64,000 bases of DNA from Rhytidiadelphus loreus (lineage: Eukaryota; Streptophyta; Bryopsida; Hypnales; Hylocomiaceae), in the NCBI GenBank assembly GCA_947034895.1, contig OX344762.1:83198981-83262980 (forward strand). Reading direction: 5' to 3'. The position numbers and the translations under genes were made by a program. The notes below the pieces were generated by a model that saw only the letters and a list, made by a program, of their open reading frames with translations, made no database searches and was not told the DNA's origin. Of the stretch, positions 49,301 through 61,549 are shown in pieces; within the stretch, counting starts at the first letter, position 1; every line of letters begins with the position of its first letter.

Positions 49301-50882
49301 ACTGAAGCAAGATATCTTAATAATTTATCCAATTAAATAAAAAAATTCATTTTAGGTTTGGATAGGGGTTGTTGGAATGTTTAGTATATTGGGTCTTTTA
49401 TTAATTCGATTATGTACAAATTCTCGTATTTTATATGGAATGGCTCAAGTTGATCAGGTATTCACTAATTTAAATTTAAATATCAATTTCAAATCTTTTA
49501 AAATAATTGGACATTATATTTATTATAATATCTATTAAAACTTTAAAATTTTAGTGGTTGATATTTTACTATTCACAATTATGAATATGTACACTATAAA
49601 ATTTCTTTTTGTATAGATTACAAAAAATGATTGAAAATAGATGCCTGCAGCTTTGACAACTCTTTATCCAAAGTTTCATACACCAATTGTCGCAATATTA
49701 GTTACTTCTTTATGTACCATTGTATTGAGTTTCTTCAATTTTTATTACCTTGTAGAGGTATTAATGTATTATAATATAATTTACAAAACATTGAAGTTTA
49801 AAAGTATTTTTTATTAAAGAATATATGAGGAGAATTTTTTAATGAAGTTTAATCAAAGTATTGTTTAACTTGACTATTTCTTGTCTTTTTATTGAATTTT
49901 TAACACATTAAATATATTATAGGCAAGTATGCTTTTCTATGCACTTTCAACAATTTTAAAATTTAGTGCGTTAATACAATTACGTTATACTGAGCCTGAT
50001 GTCTTACGACCATATCAAATCCCTTTTGAAAACAACTTACTTAATTGTGGGTATTTGCAAAACTTCATTTGTCTTCATATATATGCAATGCATTTAATAT
50101 ATAGAATGGCCAATTGATTGATGTTATGGATTTTAAAAAATTGATCCTATAATTATTTAATATATCTTTGGTATCACATTAGATTACATAAAAATTTAAA
50201 ACATCATAGATTGATGTTCAATATTTCAAAAGAATTGCTTAATTACTATGAATCCTATTGTTTTAAATTATAGGAAAAGCAATGTTTTAAGTTTGAAAAT
50301 TTTCAAAGTCTTATTATGTTATATGCATTCTAAATTTCTTATTACAAACTTTCATTATCAAATATTTGAATTACTGTAAATTATATCAAACTGAACATAT
50401 ATTAATATTAAATACTTAACTTTGTTTTGGTCAATTGGCATTTATCAGTATTCACATGCTTCCCAATATCAATGTGCATTGTTATATTGGTTTATGCATC
50501 TGAACAAAGCCAAGGAATTGCACTTATTGGTGAGTTTTAAAATAATTATTTTGAAATAGATACTTATTACTGATTTGAAAATTTACCAAATATTATTTAA
50601 AATTTTGTTTTTTTATTTTTTTATTTTCTATTTGACATACTAGGAGCGGCAATTGTAGTATTTAGTTATATTGGCAAAGAGTATTTTGCACAATATGGTA
50701 TAAAAGAAGTTGCAGAAAAGCGGTTAGTTAGGGTTCGAGAAAACTTAGAAAGAATGCAAAAAAGAATTGATGTGGTAATTGAAAGTGAAATTAAAGTGTT
50801 GGAATCATCAAAGGTTAATGTGGCTTTAAAAAATTGGACAAGTAGAGCAAAAATAAGAGTAGCAACAAAAAGCAAAAACTGA
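45943..50882 (+). CDS. APC-superfamily amino-acid/polyamine permease (LAT/PUT-like), 9 exons, 575 codons
   Basis: This is a secondary transporter with about 12 membrane spans, probably taking up amino acids or polyamines. Exons: 45943-46254, 46458-46845, 47089-47248, 47688-47892, 49356-49457, 49641-49757, 49923-50046, 50449-50529, 50644-50882. All introns are GT-AG and the phases close with no stop. Motifs in order are ALTGGSFGLQ (TM1, about 101-110), PETGGHVLWVYRAFGPFW (148-165), CASEVLTP, MPAALTTLYPKFHTP (390-404) and RYTEPDVLRPYQIP (449-462). These match the plant polyamine-uptake (PUT/LAT) pattern, though the usual W-N-x-x-x-W/F-D segment is changed. The N-terminal tail of about 90 residues and the charged helical C-tail (about 515-575) are longer than typical. 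It is very AT-rich. Intron 4 (1,463 bp) carries a TTAA element and a LINE end. The exon 7 donor (T|GTGGGT) is my least certain junction. Confidence 0.82.
46293..46321. repeat. (TA)n microsatellite in permease intron 1
   Basis: About 14.5 uninterrupted TA units lie shortly after the exon 1 donor. Length polymorphism is expected. Confidence 0.9.
48019..49047. mobile_element. TTAA-family element in permease intron 4, with LINE tail inside
   Basis: It starts CCCTAAAGTTCCATTGTC (left flank CTAAT, degraded) and ends GGACTTTAGGGG, followed by TTAA at 49048-49051. The opening resembles 39,436 (a GACAAA-TGGATTTTGG segment). The insertion enlarged the intron to 1.46 kb without touching the splice sites. 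Confidence 0.65.
48600..48803 (+). mobile_element. LINE 3'-end fragment with poly-A
   Basis: The terminal portion TTTTAATGCA-TGG-TC-CCATTTGTTC followed by A15 (48,789-48,803) matches the 3' end of the full LINE copies (33,212 and 59,684 ends). TCCAAAAT occurs before (about 48,592-48,599) and after the poly-A, and may be the target duplication. A C14 run lies at about 48,647-48,660. The 5' limit is uncertain. Confidence 0.6.
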
Positions 50883-52061
50883 AGTATGCATTATAGTATT
50901 GTCAAAGTTAAATGAATCTTAATCACCCTTATAGAAATTCTATTTAGTTTACAAAAAAGAATTTTATTGTTAAAGGTGAAAAAAAAACTATAGTGTTTCA
51001 TATACAATAAAATAAGCCAAGCTAGAATTCTTTGGAATTTAACTAATAGAAAATTAGAATAATAGTCTTGAATATGAATAGATGATGAATGACAATTGAA
51101 AAGTTTAAAAACAAAACAAAATTCAAAGGGCATCTTCCCATAAATTTTGGAAACACTATGCACCCAAAAGAAGCTGTCACAGTTTGTGATTCAATAGCCA
51201 ACCCCCTCTGTGGAGAAAAATGAGAGCCGTTGATTTGATTAAAAAAAATGCCATCCCCCAACTATCATTGATTTCTTGAATACAAATATGGATATGGATA
51301 CAAATACAAATACAAATACAAAGGATATGGATACTAATATAGAATACAATACAATCTACAAGTATGGAATATGGAAAAGGCTACGGATATGCATATATGG
51401 GATACTAATACGGAGACATGAAAGTTTGTCCCATATTAATTGTAGTGAGTTTGGTTTATGAAAATTACAAGTAGCTAAGTGGAGGGAGAGGAGGGAGTTA
51501 ATTAATTTTTGAAAATCAGGGGGAGAGGGGGGAATTATTAATTAATTAATTTTTTTAAATTTTAAATTTTTTGGTGCATAGTGACACAGTTTGTCACTAT
51601 GCACCCAAAAGAGGTAGTCACTGCCTACATTAAAACATTTTGGACACACTTATATAGATAGAATGATTGTTGTACACACAAGCTGTGCCAAAATTGTATG
51701 ATGCCAAGATATGACAAGTGTGAGTAAACAACAATAATGATGCAAAAATGATTGTTTAAATGCCTAAATGCTATCACTGTAACATCCAAACACTTAAATG
51801 AATGAGACAAAGCTTACCTCCAATCCAAACTAATGTGACAAGATGTAAATATACCTTGCATAGAACTCTATTGTGTGGTTTGCTAGACAATGCACAACCC
51901 TCATTACATCATAAGACATGGCAATGACCAAAACACTGACCTATGTTATGACCAAAACACTAACCTATCTTATGACCTTATAGCTTTGAACTCATGGTGG
52001 ACATTTTAAGACAATAGGACCATGCCAAGAGGCTTGTGATACATCTTACAATTACAATTTT
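50883..52061. other. Permease 3' flank and end of spacer
   Basis: No further gene was recognised. About 51,276-51,420 is a degenerate ATACAAATA/GGATATGGATA simple repeat. A 27-bp direct repeat beginning CACTATGCACCCAAAAG occurs near 51,154 and 51,594. The hairpin described next lies within the second copy. Confidence 0.45.
51573..51605. repeat. Perfect 14-bp inverted repeat, 5-base loop
   Basis: GGTGCATAGTGACA is followed by CAGTT and then its exact complement. The right half is shared with a direct repeat near 51,154, so the pair could be the ends of a small foldback element of about 440 bp. Confidence 0.75.
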
Positions 52062-52543
52062 GGATAGAACTATCTTTACATCCACATATTTGGATGAAGT
52101 TTATTATAAATAGGCAATTTCATCTAAACTATTTCCAAAAATTGGAACAAATTGGCATCAACAAAAATTGGAACCAATTTTTCTTCAAATTTGATCACCT
52201 CTAAAACAAACTCGGTAATTTTTTTCCCTAGTTGTTAGGGTGTCCATTGAAAAAGTTATACTATTTGTTTGTTTGTTAGTAGTAAGAAGATTAGATTCAC
52301 GTCTTTTACTAGATGTATTCAAGTTTTTAGAAATCTCTACATATTTGTGAGATACTTTTCTTATGTTAGTATAATTGTTAAATTTAACTTCCATAATTTT
52401 GGAGAAATTTTGTTCATGTCTTGGAGGTATTTTATTTGACTAATGCCAAATGTCAGATCTACACGAGAATCACTCCAAGATGAGCATACAACACTTTCAT
52501 TGCAATTGTGAAGGATTGATTGACAAATTCAATGGTTTAACAA

Positions 52544-53460
52544 CCTTTAAAGGACCAAGGTCATTTTTCTTTCGAAAACCACTCAAACTGCCATTTCTGT
52601 TGCATTCACCCAAGAAAACAAAAGAAAATACTTTTTTTAGAATCTAACAACAATATCTTGTACTTTACTTATCTGAGATAATGTGGTTAAAGTTTCATAA
52701 ATTTTGACTATACAAATTGGAAGATATTAGCATTCAAAGTTGAAAAAAAGAGTTTTTCGGAACACTAGTCTACAATTTTAGATGACTTTGACTGCCATTT
52801 GTGGAAAACTTTTTCACTATGAACTTTGAATTAATAAAATTTATGTTGAAGAATTGAGTTGAAAGTCTTGGAAATTAAAAACAAAAACAAAAACAAAAAC
52901 GCTTGATTTTCATTCCTTAAGAAATTGTTAAGTTGATGTAGGTTCAAGATTGAAAGAAAAACTAATTCTTTAATATCTCTAAGATGGGATTGAAACACAA
53001 TAATTCCAATGGTGAAATTGTTCTAGCAAGAAAACTTAATCTTGTTAAGTAATTTTTTTTGAAAATTGTGAAAATTGCATCCAGAATTGAATTCTATGAG
53101 TTATTTTTCTCAAAAAGATGCTTAGATGAGAAATAAGATTGTTCATAACTCTCACATCACTAATCCAAATAGAATGAATCAAAGCTTCACATGTGGAAAA
53201 ATTATGATCCATAAGAAAATATCAATTAATTTTAAATTAGATTTTTGTGGATTTTTTTACTACGTGGTGATGTGAAAAACATGTTTAGAATGGCATAACT
53301 TTTGCTCCCGGGCACCAATTGAAATAAAATAAGAAAAATTTCTTAGCTTTGTGGGAATATATCTTATGAGAAAATTTCAAAAAGTTTTACTAAAAATTGA
53401 AGTCATAGGAACTTGCCCAAAATCCATTTGTCCTTTGAGAGGACAATGGTCCTTTAGGGG
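52544..53460. mobile_element. TTAA-flanked element (mirror of 39,436-40,353)
   Basis: It ends in GGTCCTTTAGGGG followed by TTAA at 53461-53464. The inner terminus reads CCTTTAAAGGACC where the left arm has CCCTTAAAGGACC, one substitution between arms. Confidence 0.7.
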
Positions 53461-53464
53461 TTAA

Positions 53465-55169
53465 AGAACCTTTTATTCTCTACATATTGTTTTAGCAATA
53501 GGACTTGAGGATCTGACAAGTTGTTTGCAAAAATGGGTTGATGTAGAATCCTTGAGGTAGAGTAGACTCTAGCATTCAAGCTTTGTAAACCCCAATGGAG
53601 ATGTGGTACCTACAAAAGTGAATGTCAATTTGTAGGTTAAACCACAAGCAAAAAACCATGATGATCATGCAATTGACCCAAAAAAAACATAGTTTTGAAG
53701 GTAGATACAAATCTTGGATTCTTAAGTTTTAGTGGAAAAAAGTCATCAACTATTGCAAAGGTATAACACTACAACGTGTCTATATGGATTGTGACTTCAA
53801 TTAGGCTTAGATCTAGTAGTGCAACATGGCAGATCTAATTGTAAACTCATATTTTGGTTGTATACTATTAGAATGAGAGGTCAATGTTGTCTCATACTTG
53901 TTATGATGTAATTCAAAATCAGTAAATTTTCCATAGTTGAAAATGTGGTTTTTTTTAAGGCAAAATTAAATCAAAATCCAATTGAAAGCTTCTCTATTTT
54001 TTATATATTTGTTTTGTGTACTACGATGAACTTTCAAATATACACAAACCCGGGAGTTTGTATTTCATGAGACTTTGGTATTGATAATTGATTTAATTTT
54101 GATAGGTTGTGGGAGTTCAATTATTTGATAAGTAATGGATTGGGAAATGTTTACGCTTGCTTTGAAGGACATGTACTATTTTACATTTGGTTGTTTATTG
54201 TTAGAATGAGAGGTCAATGATGTCTCATACTTAAGACATCATTGGAGTGAATATATTAACATTATTGAAAATTTGTTGTTGAATGTTTTAATTATGTCGT
54301 TACTATTGTAGAAGCTTATTGCAATTAAATAAATTTGCTCCTAATATTTGGCCTTTAGTGTCACCCATGAGCATATATTCTATTTGGTTTTATCACTGGG
54401 CAAGTATGAGATATTGTGAAAATCTAATTGTCATGATTGAGTTGCATTGTAACTCTTGTAAGGAGCCAATAATATATGCCCGTTGAAAGAGTCAATAATA
54501 TATATAGCTCAAGTGCTCCACATGTTGTCTTCTTTGTCAATGCTCCACAAGTGTTGTCTCATGCTTCGAAGTAGTCCTATGGTTATATTGTATATGTGCA
54601 CTTAGGTCTTACATGCACATGCACCCCCCCCCCTACGCAAATGGTACACCAGTTCTACAGTAACCCATATGTCATGTTGGATCCAATTTTGATTTGGAAA
54701 AATCTCAAGCAATTTTTCGTGCCTTGTGATCAATATGAAAATTGTTACAATATGATGGTAGGTGTCAAATCATGATCCATGTAGCACAATCCATATAAGC
54801 AACACTAACACAACACTAGAAATGAAAGGGTCACAGTAACACGACTAAACAATGCCTAAATAGCAAGATTCTCCAACTTTAGGTTTTAAATTATATACAC
54901 TCCACCATGCTTTATCTAAAATCTCATAGTCTTAACAATCAATACCTTGGTGTCAAGTGCAATCAATGACTGCACACCAATACAATCATGAAGAAACAAT
55001 CTACTAGAAAGACCCAAAATTTAAAAAACTAGATGATGATGAAGAAGTAGACTTTAATTCGATTCCAATACAATTTACAATTCAAAATTTCATTCATATT
55101 TGAGTAGACATGGACCTATTTGAGGTATAAAGATAGTCGACAGATGCCCACTCATAGGTAGTGGCTTTA
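53465..55169. other. Gene-free stretch (mirror of 37,727-39,431)
   Basis: The content and homopolymer run (C10 at about 54,623-54,632) match the left arm. No gene was recognised. Confidence 0.4.
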
Positions 55170-55760
55170 CCCCTAAAGGACCAAGAGGACAAATTGGATT
55201 TTGGACAATACCCACGGTTTAAATTTTTGTCATGATTTTTTGAAACTTTTTATTAATATAGAAAAACACATTAGCTTTTGGAGAATACAAATTTTATTTC
55301 GATCTATTCCTAGGAGAAATAGTGATGCCAAATAAGCTCAAAACAAGGGGGATCGGGCATCAACAAAAATTCACAAAAATTCGAATTTTTTCAAGTTAAA
55401 TTCTTTGCTCTCATAGATTGTATTTTTATCTACATGAAAAGCTTTGTTTCATTCCATTTAGATAAGTGATGTGAAAGTTATGGAACATCTTGTTGTTCAA
55501 GCAATTGTAGCAACTTCTTGAGAAAACACTATGTGCTAGATTTGTTTTTGAGCTCAATTATCATAATTTTTCAAAAGAAAAGCTCTACATGGTTTAGTTT
55601 GTTTGCTAGAACAATCTCACCATTGGGATTAGTGTGCTCCAATTTCATCCTAGAGATATTCAATATTTAGATTTCCTTCTATCTATTGCCTACTTCCACC
55701 CAACAAATTTTGAAGAAGCAAATTCCTACAAGCTGAAAAAAGACCTTGGGCATTTAGGGG
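55170..55760. mobile_element. TTAA-flanked element (mirror of 37,136-37,726)
   Basis: It carries the same termini and shares the TTAA at 55761-55764 with the next element, as in the left arm. Confidence 0.7.
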
Positions 55761-55764
55761 TTAA

Positions 55765-58700
55765 CCCCTCACTGCCCAAGGCCGTTTTGGGTTCAAAAAC
55801 ATCACTGCTTTTGAAGTGATATAGATCTAAATTTCACTAAGCTATAGAGATCTTAACTGTACAATTTTGTAGTGTACATGTTGTAAATGATGTCTATCAA
55901 ATTTGAAGTCATTTGACCACATAGATTGCGAGATTATAATGTTTTAGTGTTGAAAAAGAATGCTGAAATTTTCCTAAAAACACATTTAGAGGCAAAATTT
56001 GATTTCTATACCTAATCAAATGAAAAAACTTTAAACTATAAAGTGATTCAAAACCAGCAAACAAACACATTGGTGAAATGGCTTGGGCGGGAAGGTGAGG
56101 CAGCTAGTTCGATGTCGACTCGACTCTCCACCTCGCTGAGGCTGATACTAGCATTTGTTCATCCTGGTCGTCATCTCCCAGTACAGCCCCGTTCTTTTCC
56201 AAACTGAAGCAAGCCACTCGCTACTAGAGGCAGTTCTGCATTAGACGGTCATGGGAATATAGGCTTTGCAAGGACTACATGCGATCCACCCTAGACCGCA
56301 AAGTCCGGGAACTCCAGGCATCGCCTCTTTCTTCTGAGCTGCAGAATGAGGGTCACCTTACCCGAGCTGAATTATCAAGGATCGAGAAACGAAAATTGAG
56401 GGGCAACAGGTCAGAGCCCCAGCTCAATGGCGCTTGTTCGGGGATCGCAATTCAGCCCATTTTTTCAAGACACTTTGGGAGGCAACTTAGCGTCTTCCAT
56501 TACTGAACTTCGGGACCACCAGGGAATTATCCACCATGATCGTGAGGAGCTTGAACGAATCTGCCTTCAATTTTATTCTAAACTTTACAACCAATTTGAA
56601 GAGACCCCATAGTCTCTTATTGACCGAGAGGCTATCCTTGGTAACGTCACCAACAGATTTACTCGTCATATGTTCCTAATTCTTGATCAACCCCTCACAG
56701 TGCAGGAACTCCACTCTGCGTTACTACAAATGGCGAAGTCAAGGAGCCCAGGCCCGGACGGGATTATTACAGAATTCTTCTGCCAGTTTTGGGACATCAT
56801 AGGTACCGACTTTTATACGATGGTGTAGCAAGCGGTTAGGCAAGGCAAGCTCCCCTCTAGGATGACTTCTGGAACGATAGCCCTCATATTCAAATCAAGT
56901 GATAGAGCTAACCTGTCCAGCTGGCGTCCCATCACTCTCCTGAATGTCTCTTATAAAATTATTGCCAAGGCACTCTAAATCAAGTTGCAACCTCTTCTTC
57001 AAGAAGTCATTAGCCCGGAGCAGTCGGCTTTTTTGCCCTCTAGACATATTATTGGCAACATCCTTCTACAACATGAGACAGTGGAATGGACAAAAGAATC
57101 CGACCAAGATTTGATATTTTTAAAACTGGAATTTACCAAAGCCTATGATGTGGTGTCCTCGAGCTTTCTTTCCTCAATTATGGAAAGAATAGGGATTCCC
57201 GACTCTTTTCGCCACATGGTTATGATGTTATTGCAAGATGCCTCTGCTACAGTCATTCTCAATGGCCAAGCCACCTCTTCCTTTCCCATCTCACGTGGTG
57301 TTAGACAACGTAGCCCTTTGGCACCCTATCTTTTCCTCATCATTGGAGAGGTTCTACATATGGCCGCCTCAGTTGAGCAACAATTGGGCAATATCCAAGG
57401 TATCTGTCTCCCTGATAGTGACTCTTCTCAGCTAGTAGCGCAATTTGTTGATGACACTAGTCTCTCTATTAGAGGACAAGAATCAGACCTCCGAAACACC
57501 ATCTCCCTCCTTGACTGATTCGGCAATGCATCGGGATTGATTATTAATTGGTCCAAGAGCATTCTTTATTGGTTCTCGTCTAGGCCTATGCCCTCATGGA
57601 CAAGCTCCCTTCATTTGATATGGGCTCCTCCAGGGTCTCTTTCCAAGCTCCTTGGAGCCCCTTTTGGCATTACTTTGGATACTTCTAATATCGATGACTT
57701 CCTTCATCAAAAGATATCTAAGAAGTTATCATACTGGTATTTTCAACGCCTCTCGCTAGGCAGCCGGCCGTGTGACAATGGTAAATGCCATCCTATTGTC
57801 CACTTTAAACTACTTTATAGTGATCTGGAGTGGCTCCCTAAAGATCATCCGCACCATCAGAGGAAATCTTAGGAATTTCCTCTGAAGTGGGTCAGAACAT
57901 ACCTCTTGGACGCGGGTCGGGTGGGATGACTGTTGCCTTCCCAAGGAAATTGGTGGGTTGAAACTTCTTGATCCCGAGGACTCTCTTACAACTTTGTTGG
58001 CTAAATTAATGGATACTATTTGCCATTGAACATGGCATCTCCAACCTGAAAACACTTCTTAGGTTTAGGATCAATAAAATGAAACCCCACCCATCGTGTG
58101 GCTACTAGTTTCCTTCCCAAGCATGGCTCATGGTTCACAAACCCTCAGTTACTCGAGGCTCCAGTGTTTGGAACTGCATTACATCTGCTTGGAGGATTAT
58201 GGTCAAGCATATTGATTTCCTCCCTCCCACCAATGCTGATGAAGTTCTTTCTACTAGCATTTGGTGATCTTCTACATTCATGGGGTCTAACTTCAACTTC
58301 ACCGTAGATAGAGAAAGGATTCTTGCACGGAGTGGGATGCGAACTCTTGCGGACCTATGGGATCCACAATCACAAGACTTCCTCCCTTGGGAAGTTCTAT
58401 CTACCAAATTTCCACTTTCCTCCATGGAACAACACCACTGGCACTACCTTATCTCGAAGATCCCTCCTGCATGGTCTACGCTAATCTTTCACTATAAAGA
58501 GAATGCCCAAGTGGAAGATTGGGTGGGCTTATTTACAAGACAAGAAGACGCCCTTTCCTTATTGGTTTGGAGGAACTCTACACCTAACAACCCTATATTG
58601 CTTCCTCACGCCCAACACATTTCACTCGACATTAGTTTTCCTACCGCAAGTGTTAGTCCCAGCTCCATGCAATTGTCCTTTCTTGGACCCTCTCAAGACT

Positions 58701-60352
58701 CCTCCTTGCCATGTGGTTTTGTTAGAAGGGTGCGTATCCTTCAAGCTACTAAAGGTCGGCTCCAATCCCCAACCTATTTCTTTGTTGGGTCAATTCAATC
58801 TTTATCATTGGACCCAGCTAGATGGCGTTGGAGAAATGGGCCCCTTTTGTCAGATTACTCTTCGGCCCTAGGCAGAAAACTCATCATGGGCCCCAGTCAT
58901 TTGAAGAGATCCATCTCTTCTAAATGGATTGGACACCTCCCCAACTCATTCTCTCATGATTGGAAGGAGCTTTGGCACAAGGCTAGACCTCTGAAAGATG
59001 CCACCTTTATGTGGTCAGTTTGGCACAATGTTGTTGTTGTACATTCATGGAGAGCCAAGGTTGCTTTGGGCATTGACACGGATTGCAATTGCTGCAATCT
59101 AGGCATTGAGGAATCCCCCTTCCACCAATTTTACGCTTGCCCTAAAGCTCGTGAAGTGTGGGATTATGCCCAGTCTATTATCCACCAACTACGAATGCCG
59201 TCTCCTAACCAAGGACCTTTTGATAGATTGGATTTCTTCCCATGTGTCTTTGGCTCCTCGACTCCCCGTAGGTTTAATGACCTTAGGACAATCTGGAATT
59301 TACTTCGGGGCTCTGCTATTTGGACCATTTGGATTTCACAGAATAGTAAGGTTTTTGCTCAGGATTCTTGGCCTATCGAGCGCACTTACAAGGTTCTATG
59401 GGAGGCTCTCCTTGATTCTGGGCTTGCAGCTCAACTAAAGACTCAGTTGGAGGCCCGCCGTCGCCCTCTACATAGTGAGAGCATTTGGGCTAAGTTTGAT
59501 AGTAATTGGATTAAATCCCCTTCTCTTGCCTGGAGGGCAGGTAGTACTATTTGTTGGAACTCGAAGGCCCCCCCTTCCTGTTCTTTTGCTTTGTTCTCTT
59601 CTTTGGCCAACCCTTGTGGCTTGGCCGCCCTGTTCTTTGGTTTCTTTTTAATGCAATGGCTCGTTCCATTTGTTCAAAAAAAAAACATTGGTGAAAAAAA
59701 ATATCATTCAATTGACTCAATGTGTTTGCAAAATAACTTGCAGATGTCAAAAAATAGTCAAGAAAAGTTGCAGAAAACATAGACAAGGCTGAACCTCCTT
59801 CTACTAAAATACTTCTCAGTCATTAATAACTTCTTGGATTCATATGAAATTTTAGCTACACAAACTAGACTAGTTTGCGCAACTTTTCCAATAACTTTTA
59901 TTGGAAACGGACACTTTATGAGGAAGATACAAGCCGCTGAAGTTCATTGTAGTCCAACAACGGCGGGATTTTGAATTTTGAATTGCTACCAAACATTCAA
60001 AACAACTTGGATTGACATGAAAATTTTACCGCAATAACTAGACTTCAAGGGTAATATAACCCAACAAATTTTATTGAAATCGAACATTGGATAAAGGAGA
60101 TACAAGCCCCCGAAGTTGCAGCCATGAATTGCACTTTGGTGAATCAAATTGAACCTGTGAACTTTGATTGGCTTCCAAAAAATCATTACCTATAGGATTG
60201 ATCTGAAATTTTCACCAAACAAACTAAAAGAGAAGGTGCAAATTTACCAACAAGTTTTATTTAATTTGGACATTGGATGCAAAGGTTACAGTACTTTGAA
60301 TTGGACCTGAAACTCTGTGAGGACAATTTGGGGCCCCTGGGGCGGTGAGGGG
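55765..60352. mobile_element. TTAA-flanked element interrupted by LINE (mirror of 32,544-37,131)
   Basis: It is bounded by TTAA at 55761-55764 and 60353-60356, with termini CCCCTCACTGCCCAAGG and CCTGGGGCGGTGAGGGG. The composite arrangement is unchanged from the left arm. Confidence 0.75.
56079..59684 (+). mobile_element. 5'-truncated L1-like LINE, inactivated (right copy)
   Basis: TSD ACATTGGTGAAA lies at 56067-56078 and 59685-59696. The RT block at 56985-57518 and the zf-RVT-like 500-codon frame at 58280-59782 are retained. Compared with the left copy there are 5 amino-acid differences in 177 RT codons and 9 in 481 codons of the C-terminal frame. Stops at about 56,827 and 56,977 and at the end of the RT frame are shared with the left copy, so it was already dead when duplicated. 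Confidence 0.85.
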
Positions 60353-61549
60353 TTAATGCATCATCAATGTAGAAAGAGTGTACATTTAAAGAGGTGCACG
60401 CTTCAAGGATCTCTCCGTTTCAAAAAAATACCACGAAAATCCACAAATAATAATACGACTGGGGTCACAAGTCAATTCCATTTTTCTCCCAATGAAATTT
60501 ACTGAAAGAAATTTCAAGAACAAAAACTCCAGGGAATTGCGGATCAGTAGGTGAAAGGACGCTTTAAGGACCGCTGAGCCGATGTGGTTGTGTCTGCAGA
60601 GTACACAACACGGTAGGACGCACACTCCGTAACATCTCTCCATCGATTAGGGAACCTTCAAGCTTTCGATATTCAGTACACTCGCCACTTTGTTTTCGAT
60701 CACAGAAGCCGCAAACGCATATACTACAAGCACTGCTTGCGCAAGATAGTTCAAGCTGAAGTAAAAGGGAGTCTCAGATATGGCCTGAAGAATGTGTCCA
60801 ACAAATTAAGTTGCTGCACCAAAGTCTCCATTACACATAATTGTGCGTTATAGTTTCATATTCCCAGTTAAGGAAACTTGAACACTCCAGTCACTATGAT
60901 GCAAGCCTTCTGCCCGCACTCCGGTTATAGCTAACCGTGACAACTCCGGATAATTCTCAACATGAGATAACAATAACTACATGTCTCACTTCTGAGTTGC
61001 TTGCACTTCAGCCACCCAGCTCCAGCTCCTCTCAGATACCTGTCGAAAACTGCATGTACGCACGTGAAGGGAGAACAATACGTCCATAGCCAGAGTCAAA
61101 TCATGGAGTTCCCCGTTGAAAAGTTTGTACTAAGATAACAATGCGAACCAAGGGGCAAGTTTCAATGCCCCCGGCAATATACAAGGGTATGTTGATGGCA
61201 ACAGCAACCGCATCAAAGAAAGTAAGTCGCTGGTGCTCCCTCAAACATGCGAGTCACTAAAAATACAGGGTATTTTGGGCACACCTCTGGCGTCCACAGG
61301 GACGCCTTCAGGATATCAGCCGAAAGACTACATACTCGAATTCCCTCTTTGCCATGTTGCAGAGGTTGCAACCAGCCGCCATCACTTGCGGCCCCTTCAC
61401 GTTCTCTTCGGCCTTCCCACCGCGGAAGGTCCATCCCCAGGATTGCCGCACAAGCGCCACGCCCGCAAGCCGGTTGTCGCGTGAGGACGTCCAGACGTAC
61501 CTAACTGGAATCTTTGGTGTCGAACCTACTCTCTCCCGTACCAAGTGGC

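Noticed and set aside
45943..50882. Permease as bacterial contamination or recent bacterial transfer
   Set aside because: Eight GT-AG introns with consistent phases, and closest motif resemblance to plant LAT/PUT transporters.
54601..54640. C10 and similar G/C homopolymers (20,587; 38,263; 48,647) as G-quadruplex or switch elements
   Set aside because: They are isolated single runs without further G-tracts. They are notable only as sequencing-error-prone sites.
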